Shown here: positions 1 to 7,122 of the stretch, piece by piece
Numbering within the stretch: position 1 is the first letter of the stretch
Layout: each line of letters opens with the position of its first letter
Source: Lachnospiraceae bacterium UBA4316
GTDB lineage: Bacteria > Bacillota > Clostridia > Lachnospirales > Lachnospiraceae
DNA length: 15,146 nucleotides
Assembly (NCBI GenBank): GCA_002394535.1
Contig: DGUG01000094.1
Coordinates: 1 to 15,146 of the forward strand
Direction of reading: 5' to 3'
Translations under genes and position numbers: made by a program
Notes under the pieces: generated by a model
What the model saw: only the letters and a program-made list of their open reading frames with translations
What the model was told of the DNA's origin: nothing
Databases searched by the model: none

Positions 1-1
1 A

Positions 2-871
2 AAAGAAAGACCGGATGCTCTTCTGATTCTCGGGGATACTAATTCAGCTCTCTCGGCAATAAGTGCCAAGAGGCTGAAGATACCCATCTTTCATATGGAG
101 GCGGGGAACCGGTGCTGGGACTGGAATGTATCGGAGATGATCAATCGTAAGATAGTCGATCATATCTCGGATATCAACATGCCTTATACGGAGCATTCCC
201 GCAGATACCTTTTGTCGGAAGGAATTGACGGAAAGACCGTATTCGTTACCGGATCTCCGATGAAGGAAGTATTAAGAGATCATATGGATAAGATTGAGGC
301 CAGCGATGTCCTTGAGAGACTGAATCTTACCAAGGGTAGATATATCCTGCTTTCGGCACACAGGGAAGAGAATATAGACATTGAAGAGAATTTTATGGAA
401 CTTATGAATTCGGTCAATGTGATCGCCGGGAAGTATAAAATGCCCGTGATCTATTCTACGCACCCGAGAAGTGCCAAGTTTATAGAGAAACGAAATTTTA
501 AGTTTGATCCGCTTGTTTCCAACATGAAGCCTTTCGGATTCAGTGACTATAATAAGCTTCAGAAAAACGCCTATTGCGTATTATCCGATTCGGGAACTCT
601 TTCCGAAGAGTCGGCTATGCTGGGGTTCCCGGCAGTGCTCATACGTACTTCGACAGAACGGCCGGAGGTTCTTGATAAGGGCACGATAGTGATCGGAGGA
701 ATTAAAAGCCGTGATGTATGCCAGGCTGTCGAACTTGCAACGGCAATGTACGAGAATGGTGAAAAAACCGTGGAAGCAGAAGACTATGCCGATGATAATG
801 TGTCGGTCAAGGTTGTAAAACTGATCCAGAGCTATACCCATATCGTGAATAAAACTGTCTGGATGAAATAG
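2..871 (+). CDS. wecB: UDP-N-acetylglucosamine 2-epimerase, non-hydrolysing (WecB/FnlC type), 5'-truncated by window edge
   Basis: The reading frame is open from base 2, so the N-terminus (roughly 80-90 residues of a family of about 360-380) lies outside the window. The ATG at 95 is internal, not the start. Visible motifs, numbered from base 2: LGDTNSA (Asp12), HMEAGNRC (31-38, Glu33), VSEMINRKIVDH (Glu45), LSAHREEN (His120), and a late SDSGTLSEE loop. These match the catalytic Asp, two Glu and His and the UDP-binding loop known for WecB-type epimerases, which interconvert UDP-GlcNAc and UDP-ManNAc in the cytoplasm. The HMEAGNRC form resembles the FnlC/CapG/WbjD branch, which epimerises a 6-deoxy UDP-HexNAc to give UDP-L-FucNAc. 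The upstream fnlA/fnlB genes that would confirm this are not in view. The family call is firm; the exact substrate is open. Gene 2 follows after 19 bases. Confidence 0.9.
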   Translation, partial: KERPDALLILGDTNSALSAISAKRLKIPIFHMEAGNRCWDWNVSEMINRKIVDHISDINMPYTEHSRRYLLSEGIDGKTVFVTGSPMKEVLRDHMDKIEASDVLERLNLTKGRYILLSAHREENIDIEENFMELMNSVNVIAGKYKMPVIYSTHPRSAKFIEKRNFKFDPLVSNMKPFGFSDYNKLQKNAYCVLSDSGTLSEESAMLGFPAVLIRTSTERPEVLDKGTIVIGGIKSRDVCQAVELATAMYENGEKTVEAEDYADDNVSVKVVKLIQSYTHIVNKTVWMK

Positions 872-890
872 TACCCAAAAGGGATTTTTA

Positions 891-1979
891 ATGAAAGTAA
901 TGTGCATGTATCTGCCTCAATACCATTCCTTTCCCGAGAATGATGAATGGTGGGGCAAGGATTATACGGAGTGGGTTGCGGTAAAGCGTGCGCACCCCCT
1001 TTATAGAGGCCACGTTCAGCCCAAGGTTCCTTTGGGCGGCAATTACTATGATCTTGATAAGGATGGGGTGGCAACTCTTACCCGTCAGGCAGAGCTTGCG
1101 AAAAATTACGGTGTGTACGGATTTAGTATTTACCAGTACTATTTTCGCGGAAAAACCCTGATGGAGAAGCCTCTTCGAACACTTCTTGAGCATCCCGAGA
1201 TAGATATTAAATATAATATTTGCTGGGCAAATGAAACATGGACAAGAACATGGTATGACCTGTCGGATCAGATTCTTATTGAACAGGAATACGGGGACAG
1301 GGATGACTGGAGAGAGTATTTCCGCCATATTCTGCCCTATTTTCATGATGACAGATATATCAAGGTGGGAAACAGGCCGGTCTGGCAGGTATATAAAACC
1401 TTTGATATACCCTGCTTTCGTGAAATGACCGGGGCTTTTAACGAATGGGCAAAAGAAGAGGGTTTTGACGGATTATACATTGTGTCCGGAAAGACGGCTG
1501 CGGGATCGGATGACAGGGATGACCTTATTGACGGGTACTATTTTTTTGAACCCGGGTATACTCTCAAAAATGATTTCGGTTTTTGCCAAAAGGCACTCTA
1601 TAATATGGGGACATTCCTCAGAAGCCTTAGAAACAGGGCGTTTTCCGGCATGGTCGGAAATACACTTGAGAGAAGGGTCAATGCAAACAGCATAATGAGA
1701 TCCATTATGAGACGCACATATTTAGACAATGAATTCCCGGGACTGATACCCGACTGGGACAATACACCGAGAAGAGATTATAAGGGGCTTGTTTATATGG
1801 GAACAAGTCCGGAACTCTTCGAGAAGACACTCAGGGTTCTCAAAGAGAAGGTTAAAGACCACGCGGTTGATTTTGTATACGTGAATGCCTGGAATGAGTG
1901 GGGAGAAGGTGCGTATGTGGAGCCGGATGAAGCAAGAGGATATGCGTACCTTGAGGCAATAAAAAGGGTTGTACAATGA
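891..1979 (+). CDS. WbsX-family glycan biosynthesis protein (GH99-like domain)
   Basis: A 362-residue protein of the usual WbsX length. It starts exactly where the family does, with MKVMCMYLPQYH. An AAGGGA box lies 6 bases before the ATG. Recognisable motifs are ENDEWWGKDYTEW (16-28), CWANETWTRTW (111-121) and, near the C-terminus, NAWNEWGEG (332-340). WbsX proteins occur in O-antigen and capsule loci and are often labelled glycosyltransferases, but they share a TIM-barrel fold class with GH99/GH71 endo-acting glycosidases. The Glu336-Trp-Gly-Glu339 spacing resembles the paired catalytic Glu residues of GH99. Whether it transfers or hydrolyses sugars is unknown. No signal peptide or membrane segment is visible, so it should be cytoplasmic and act on lipid-linked or nucleotide-linked sugars. 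Its stop overlaps the next start (ATGA), implying translational coupling. Confidence 0.88.
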   Translation: MKVMCMYLPQYHSFPENDEWWGKDYTEWVAVKRAHPLYRGHVQPKVPLGGNYYDLDKDGVATLTRQAELAKNYGVYGFSIYQYYFRGKTLMEKPLRTLLEHPEIDIKYNICWANETWTRTWYDLSDQILIEQEYGDRDDWREYFRHILPYFHDDRYIKVGNRPVWQVYKTFDIPCFREMTGAFNEWAKEEGFDGLYIVSGKTAAGSDDRDDLIDGYYFFEPGYTLKNDFGFCQKALYNMGTFLRSLRNRAFSGMVGNTLERRVNANSIMRSIMRRTYLDNEFPGLIPDWDNTPRRDYKGLVYMGTSPELFEKTLRVLKEKVKDHAVDFVYVNAWNEWGEGAYVEPDEARGYAYLEAIKRVVQ

Positions 1980-2941
1980 TAAGTATAATTATGATAGTTT
2001 ATGACGTGGAACGCTACGTCGAAGAGAGCATAAAGAGTGTTCTGGCCCAGACATACAAGGATATTGAACTGATTGTAGTTGCCGATCACGGGCCGGACAG
2101 ATCCGAGGAAATATGCCGTAAGTACGCGGCTTTTGATACCCGTATAAAGCTTATAACGGGAGAGGCAAAAGGCATTGCGGATGCAAGGAACAGAGGCCTT
2201 GCGGCAGCTTCCGGGGAATATATAGGGTTTGTTGATTCGGATGACTATATCGAACCGGATATGTTTGAGTCAATGGTCGGAAATATTGAGAAATACAACG
2301 CCGATATTGCAATCTGCGGAAGATTTTACGAGTACGAAAATACAACACTTAAGGATGAGGCAAAGAAACCTTCCGTGCTTACTGCCAAGGAGGCGCTTGC
2401 GGTAACCCTTGGTCATGAGGGATTTTTCCTTCATTGCTGGGATAAGCTCTTCAAAGCAAAACTGTTTACGGGTATCGATTTTCGGACGGATGTAACCGTT
2501 GAAGACCGTATAGTGGTTGACAGGCTTCTGGCGAGGGCGAACAGAATTGTTTACGATCCGGCTCCCAAGTATCACTTCAGAGAGAGAAGCGGCAGTAATT
2601 CAAAGAGAAGCGGAATGGTCAGAAAGAATATTCAGGCGAATGCTCTCATGGAGGAGTTTGTTTGCGGAGCATTTCCGGAACTGGCCGGAAAATGCTCACA
2701 ATTCATGGTGTATGAGTATATCACTGCGATACAAAATGAGCTTGTCTGCGACAGTCCGAACCGTGATGACATCAAAGAGTACGCGTCCTATGTGAGAGAT
2801 GCAGTCAGCCGTGATGACATTGTGATCGGAAGAGGGCTTAGAATTAAAGCATTTATGGCGCTTTACCTGCGCCCTGTGCTTAAGCACTATACAAAGTGGC
2901 GGCAGAGGAGAACTGCGGCCGGATTTGTGAGGTTTCCCTGA
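1976..2941 (+). CDS. Glycosyltransferase family 2
   Basis: A 321-residue GT-A enzyme beginning ISIIMIVYDVERYVEESIKS, the normal GT2 N-terminal strand and helix. EYIGFVDSDDYI contains the metal/nucleotide-binding DSDD at residues 87-90, and KGIADARNRGL (65-75) precedes it as expected. The family transfers a sugar from a nucleotide donor to the growing lipid-linked oligosaccharide at the inner membrane face; donor and acceptor cannot be read from sequence. The usual VDDGSTDGS loop is VADHGPDRS (35-43), keeping Asp37 but losing the common first Asp and the Gly-Ser. The C-terminal part (about 210-321) is basic and likely carries acceptor or membrane contacts. It overlaps gene 2 by four bases (ATGA), and its stop shares one base with the next start (TGATG). 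Confidence 0.92.
   Translation: MISIIMIVYDVERYVEESIKSVLAQTYKDIELIVVADHGPDRSEEICRKYAAFDTRIKLITGEAKGIADARNRGLAAASGEYIGFVDSDDYIEPDMFESMVGNIEKYNADIAICGRFYEYENTTLKDEAKKPSVLTAKEALAVTLGHEGFFLHCWDKLFKAKLFTGIDFRTDVTVEDRIVVDRLLARANRIVYDPAPKYHFRERSGSNSKRSGMVRKNIQANALMEEFVCGAFPELAGKCSQFMVYEYITAIQNELVCDSPNRDDIKEYASYVRDAVSRDDIVIGRGLRIKAFMALYLRPVLKHYTKWRQRRTAAGFVRFP
2928..2932 (+). promoter_or_regulatory. Ribosome binding site that sets the start of the KpsC/S-like gene
   Basis: TGAGG ends 8 bases before the ATG at 2941. The frame is open further upstream to a GTG at 2896, but that start would overlap gene 3 by 46 bases and adds 15 residues of no recognisable family character. The ATG at 2941 with this box and a TGATG stop/start overlap is the better choice. 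Confidence 0.6.
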
Positions 2942-4575
2942 TGGTTAAGGAATCAATGTTTAAGAACAAAAGAATACTTATGATATGCCGCGAGACTTAC
3001 TCAAAGCCTCTGTGGTTTCTGGCGCAAAAGCTTAAAGAGGATAATGAAGTTGCGGCTTTTTTCATAATGTCAAGCGAGTGCAGTTACAGCAAGACATATT
3101 ACAACGAACATACTTATTATGAGTTCAAGAAGCTTGAGCCTGACATAAAATTGTACGATGTCAGGGATATATGCGAGCAGTTTATAAAGGGTATGAATGA
3201 AAGTGACAAGCCGTATGATCTTGAGTATCTTGAGATGATCGACAGAGAGTACAGTCATTACAAGAATCTCAATATGCAGCTTATGAGTTCTCAGATGAAC
3301 ACCAGGCATTACCACTGGCGAATGTACTGGAAAGTCACAAGCTATGCGGAAAACCTTTACTGGCTGGAACTTAATTACAAAAAGATCATAGGACTTATAG
3401 AAGAGTTTAAACCGGATGTGATTTTTGATACGGACAATGCCGAACTTCAAAGAACCATACTTTGCGAAGTATGCTATAAGAAGAAAATCCCGTGCATGAC
3501 CATCGAGTATTCCAAGCTGGGCTATTACAAATACCCCAGTTTTCAAAATGCATTCGGGATCGATCCGTATTTTGAAAACCTGTTTAATGAGATAAAAAAG
3601 CTTCCGGACGGCGAAATACGAAGCAGTATAGAGTATGTTGAGAACTACCGCAGGGAAAACTCTATTATGAACAAAGAGTTTGCGGGATCTGTAACATCCA
3701 AGTATGAGAGGGATTCCCTCATATGGATTGCCAGAGTGATGCATGGGAAACTTGAGTATTTCTACGATATGGATATAAGGAAGCGCAATCTCCCCCTCAA
3801 GAAAAAGAGCCCCATGCTGTATGCACCGTCAATGCCCTACATCCGGTACTATCTGGAAGAGGAGCTTAAGAAAAGGTATCTGTACGGAAAGAACAAATAT
3901 TTTGAAGACCCGGTGGAAGGGGAGGACTATGTTTATATGCCCCTTCATCTGATCCCCGAATCTTCCGTGTTTGTTAAGGCTTCATACTATGTTGACGAGC
4001 TCAACCTCATCGAGCAGGTTTCAAAAGCCCTCCCCATCGGGTGGAAGCTGTACGTCAAGGAACATCAGGCTATGCTCGGGGAAAGAGGATTCGAATTCTA
4101 CAGAAAAGTTAAAGAGATCCACAATGTCCGGCTGGTGCAGATCAATTACTACAAAGACCCCAAACCATGGATTGTTAATTCAAAGGGAGTTGTGACCATA
4201 ACCGGAACAGCGGCTTATGAGGCTGCACTTCTCGGAAAGCGTTCGATCATATTCGGAAATGTACCTTTTGCCCTTATCGACGGTATTACCCGGATAAAAT
4301 CATTTGACGAACTTCATGACGCAATCTGCGCCTTCGGCCCCGTTGATTCACTTCACTCGGCGGCCTGCTATGTAGAAGCCGTAAAGCGCGCCGGATCGGA
4401 AGTTAAGATATTTGAACTTATGGATGATGCCGATGCGATATTTGCCGGCAAGAAGGAGCGCACGCAGGAATTCGATGATATGCTTAACGAGCTCATGGTT
4501 TTCTATGAGAAGGGATATGAGAGATACCTTGCGGCCCTTGAAGATGGATATTTTATCTCGGACATGCCTGTGTGA
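2941..4575 (+). CDS. Capsule polysaccharide biosynthesis protein (KpsC/KpsS-like, GT-B type), putative glycosyltransferase
   Basis: A 544-residue soluble protein. An N-terminal Rossmann-like half (RILMICRETYSKPLWFLAQKL, then PDVIFDTDN near 158-165) is followed by a C-terminal half with the hallmarks of the capsule-synthesis family: VYMPLHLIPE (about 330-339), YVKEHQ (371-376) and TITGTAAYEAALLGK (about 420-434). In Gram-negative capsule systems, KpsC and KpsS of this broad family are Kdo transferases that use CMP-Kdo. In this cluster no Kdo genes are seen, but the next gene makes a nonulosonic acid, whose activated form is also a CMP-sugar. A role in transferring that acid is therefore attractive but inferred. 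A glycerophosphotransferase-like or other GT-B role is an alternative. The family assignment is by motif memory, not a profile search. Confidence 0.72.
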   Translation: MVKESMFKNKRILMICRETYSKPLWFLAQKLKEDNEVAAFFIMSSECSYSKTYYNEHTYYEFKKLEPDIKLYDVRDICEQFIKGMNESDKPYDLEYLEMIDREYSHYKNLNMQLMSSQMNTRHYHWRMYWKVTSYAENLYWLELNYKKIIGLIEEFKPDVIFDTDNAELQRTILCEVCYKKKIPCMTIEYSKLGYYKYPSFQNAFGIDPYFENLFNEIKKLPDGEIRSSIEYVENYRRENSIMNKEFAGSVTSKYERDSLIWIARVMHGKLEYFYDMDIRKRNLPLKKKSPMLYAPSMPYIRYYLEEELKKRYLYGKNKYFEDPVEGEDYVYMPLHLIPESSVFVKASYYVDELNLIEQVSKALPIGWKLYVKEHQAMLGERGFEFYRKVKEIHNVRLVQINYYKDPKPWIVNSKGVVTITGTAAYEAALLGKRSIIFGNVPFALIDGITRIKSFDELHDAICAFGPVDSLHSAACYVEAVKRAGSEVKIFELMDDADAIFAGKKERTQEFDDMLNELMVFYEKGYERYLAALEDGYFISDMPV

Positions 4576-4586
4576 AAACAAGAATT

Positions 4587-4590
4587 GGGG
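4587..4590 (+). promoter_or_regulatory. Ribosome binding site favouring the neuB start at 4599
   Basis: GGGG (in TTGGGGAAAA) ends 8 bases before ATG 4599. A GTG at 4572 in the same frame overlaps the preceding stop (GTGA) but has no Shine-Dalgarno-like sequence in front of it. It would only add nine residues ahead of the conserved NeuB core, so 4599 is preferred and 4572 remains an alternative. Confidence 0.5.
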
Positions 4591-4598
4591 AAAATGAC

Positions 4599-5675
4599 AT
4601 GGAAAGCACAATAATGAAAAACCTCTCCGCGGGCAAATTTGTCCTTATTGCGGAGATCGGAGTCAACTACTACGACATTGCAAGCTCCCGGGGCATCTCT
4701 AATATGGATGCCGCAAAGCTTATGATAAAGGAGGCGGCGGATGCAGGCATTACCGCAGTGAAGTTTCAGACGTACAAAGCCGGAACGCTTGCGGCAAAGG
4801 CATCACCGTACTACTGGGATATTACCGAGGAGCCCACAAGATCCCAGTATGAACTGTTCTGCAAGTTTGACAGCTTCGGTTATGAGCAGTACAGGGAACT
4901 TAAAGAGTATTCGGATGAGATCGGAATCGAATTTCTGTCTACGGCATTTGATTTAGAATCGGCGGATTATCTTGATGAACTGATGAACGTATATAAGATA
5001 TCTTCATCGGATCTGTCGAATATTCCATTTATAGAGTATCAGGCCAGGAAGATGAAGCCGATACTGCTGTCGGTAGGAGCTTCGAATGAGGACGAGATAG
5101 TTCGTGCCCTTGATGCCATACGGCGTAACACGGATGCACCGGTTACGCTTCTGCATTGCGTTCTCGAGTATCCGACCCCGCTTGAAGATGCCAATCTTTT
5201 GAAAATAGCGACTCTGAAAAAGAGGTTTCCGGATGTTTATATCGGATACAGTGACCATACAAAACCGACGGAGGACTGCGATGTTATAAAGTGCGCGTAT
5301 AATCTTGGTGCACAGCTTGTGGAGAAACACTTTACGCTTGATAAGACATTAAAAGGAAACGATCATTATCATGCCATGGATCCGAAAGATGCGGTGAACA
5401 TACTTGCCGCTGTGGAAAGGATGGATATGATCCGGGGAAGTGGTGAACTTAAGTGTCTTGATACCGAGGGCGCAGCAAGATCAAATGCAAGAAGATCCAT
5501 AGTATCTGCGGGATTTATAGCAAAGGGTGAGGTGATAACCGAAAAAATGCTCACCTTTAAACGGCCGGGAAGCGGGATATCCCCCGACAGGATACATGAA
5601 GTTACAGGATGCAGAGCTGCGGTTGATATAGAAGACGATACCATTATACAGGAGAGCATGCTCATTCATGACTGA
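4599..5675 (+). CDS. neuB: NeuB-family nonulosonic acid synthase (sialic/legionaminic/pseudaminic acid synthase) with SAF domain
   Basis: A 358-residue cytoplasmic enzyme expected to condense phosphoenolpyruvate with a free six-carbon N-acetylamino sugar to give a nine-carbon nonulosonic acid. The TIM-barrel NeuB domain covers about residues 10-280: AEIGVNYY (18-25), AVKFQTYKA, STAFDLESADYLDEL, YKISSSDL, LSVGAS, GYSDHT with His220 and EKHFT with His244 (the two metal-binding His of the family), and GNDHYHAMDP. A C-terminal antifreeze-like SAF domain follows (about 295-355). The usual NHNG after AEIGVN is replaced by a longer stretch, YYDIASSRGISNMDA. The exact product (Neu5Ac, Leg5Ac7Ac, Pse or a variant) cannot be settled. 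The PseG-like domain of gene 7 argues for a precursor released from a UDP-sugar. The gene overlaps the next one by 8 bases. Confidence 0.9.
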   Translation: MESTIMKNLSAGKFVLIAEIGVNYYDIASSRGISNMDAAKLMIKEAADAGITAVKFQTYKAGTLAAKASPYYWDITEEPTRSQYELFCKFDSFGYEQYRELKEYSDEIGIEFLSTAFDLESADYLDELMNVYKISSSDLSNIPFIEYQARKMKPILLSVGASNEDEIVRALDAIRRNTDAPVTLLHCVLEYPTPLEDANLLKIATLKKRFPDVYIGYSDHTKPTEDCDVIKCAYNLGAQLVEKHFTLDKTLKGNDHYHAMDPKDAVNILAAVERMDMIRGSGELKCLDTEGAARSNARRSIVSAGFIAKGEVITEKMLTFKRPGSGISPDRIHEVTGCRAAVDIEDDTIIQESMLIHD

Positions 5676-7122
5676 TGATAAGGAAAAAAGCAGTAAGGTT
5701 GTAAAATCAAGTATATGGTATACCATCGCAAACGTTTCGATAAGAGCCGTTGCGATAATAACAACACCGATATATACGGGAATGCTTACAACCGCAGACT
5801 ACGGAAGAGCCAATACGTTTAATTCATGGATAGATGTATTCAATGTTTTCGCGTGTCTGTGCGTTGTGTATTCGATAGGACGTGCAAAACTCGATTTTCC
5901 CGACAGATTTGACGAATATATGTCATCTCTTCAGGGACTGTCGAGTTCATTTGGTTTTATACTTCTTGTATTGGCGTTCATATTCAGAGAGTCGCTTTCA
6001 GGGTGGATTCACTACGAAATTCCGCTTGCGGTAGGGCTCTTTGCCTACCTGTGCGTGGCTCCTTCCGTCGAGTACATGATGCAAAAATGCAGGTACGAAT
6101 ACCGGTATAAGGAAAATATACTGATATCGGTAATTACCTGCGTTGGGCAGGTGGCACTTTCCATACTGCTGATGCTTCTGTTTAATGACAGAAGATATAT
6201 AGGCAAGATCCTCGGAGTTATTCTTCCGACGGCAATAATGGGTATTGTGTTCTACATCCGCTTTATCGTGAAGGGTAAGGTATTCTACAACAGGGAATAC
6301 TGGACATACGCATTAAAAATCGGACTTCCCATGATACCCCACGCCCTTGCGCTTATTCTGCTTGCCCAGATGGACAGGATCATGATCAAAGGTATATGCG
6401 GTGACGGCGATGCCGGATTATATATATTCGGATATTCCTTCGCAACACTTCTTATGATTTTTACAAATGCCATAGGACAGGCATATCTTCCCTGGTTTAA
6501 CGAAACACTTTTTGACGGGGAGCGGGACAGGATCAGACAGATACAAAAGAAACTTGTGATCCTCGGGTGTTTTTTGTCCTTCGGATTTATTGCCGTATCT
6601 CCCGAAGCGCTGATGATACTGTCTATATCCAACAATTCATACTGGATTGCAAAATATGTTGTTCCGCCAATAGTTCTCGGAACGCTGGCCCAGTATTTCT
6701 ACACAAACTACGTAAATGTAGAGATATTCTGCAAGAAAACCTCTATTATAGCGATGGGCTCCTGTATTGCGGCACTTATTAATTATATTCTCAATTATGC
6801 TTTTATCCCGAAATACGGATATATCGCGGCGGCTTACACAACCCTTGCCAGTTATCTCGTTCTTATGGTCATGCATTATGTGATGGTGAGGTTTGTGCTT
6901 AAGGAAGATGTCTATGATGATAAGTATATGTTTACGGCCATGTTTGTCATGACACTTGCGGGTATTGCATATTTATTCCTGTACGGAGAGGGCATAGCCA
7001 TGATCGTATTAAGGTACGCCGTTACGATGGTGATAGCTGCCGTTTTTGCAATTGCCAAAAGACATGATATAATTACGCTGATAAATTATGTAAAAAAGCG
7101 ATTTTTAAGGAAAAATCAATGA
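5668..7122 (+). CDS. Wzx-like polysaccharide flippase (MOP superfamily)
   Basis: A 484-residue, strongly hydrophobic protein with about 12-14 predicted membrane spans, the normal size for Wzx/RfbX-type flippases. The N-terminus (VKSSIWYTIANVSIRAVAII, then TPIYTGMLTTADYGRANTF) is the typical first helix and loop of this family. Another family-like segment is LPMIPHALALILLAQMDRIM around residues 219-238. It should move undecaprenyl-diphosphate-linked repeat units across the cytoplasmic membrane. It lies between the nonulosonic acid synthase and the activating enzyme, overlapping neuB by 8 bases and the next gene by 4 (ATGA). This suggests co-expression with the acidic sugar genes. A second flippase begins at 14698, so which glycan each one exports is open. 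Confidence 0.9.
   Translation: MTDDKEKSSKVVKSSIWYTIANVSIRAVAIITTPIYTGMLTTADYGRANTFNSWIDVFNVFACLCVVYSIGRAKLDFPDRFDEYMSSLQGLSSSFGFILLVLAFIFRESLSGWIHYEIPLAVGLFAYLCVAPSVEYMMQKCRYEYRYKENILISVITCVGQVALSILLMLLFNDRRYIGKILGVILPTAIMGIVFYIRFIVKGKVFYNREYWTYALKIGLPMIPHALALILLAQMDRIMIKGICGDGDAGLYIFGYSFATLLMIFTNAIGQAYLPWFNETLFDGERDRIRQIQKKLVILGCFLSFGFIAVSPEALMILSISNNSYWIAKYVVPPIVLGTLAQYFYTNYVNVEIFCKKTSIIAMGSCIAALINYILNYAFIPKYGYIAAAYTTLASYLVLMVMHYVMVRFVLKEDVYDDKYMFTAMFVMTLAGIAYLFLYGEGIAMIVLRYAVTMVIAAVFAIAKRHDIITLINYVKKRFLRKNQ

Noticed and set aside
872..890. CCC-AAAA-GGG followed by TTTTT between genes 1 and 2, resembling a terminator
   Set aside because: The stem is only three base pairs and the next pairs do not match, so it is too weak. 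The GGGA is better read as part of the ribosome binding site.
2896..2940. GTG start giving 15 extra residues to the KpsC/S-like protein
   Set aside because: It would overlap gene 3 by 46 bases. ATG 2941 has a TGAGG box at proper spacing and a TGATG overlap typical of this operon.
3070..3744. Long open frame on the minus strand (224 codons)
   Set aside because: It lies wholly inside the KpsC/S-like gene on the other strand, has no ribosome binding site or recognisable domain, and its translation looks like shadow protein.
5668..7122. Gene 6 as a Wzy polymerase instead of a flippase
   Set aside because: The N-terminal loop and the PMIPHALALILLAQMDRIM region fit MOP-family flippases, and no large extracellular loop typical of Wzy is apparent.
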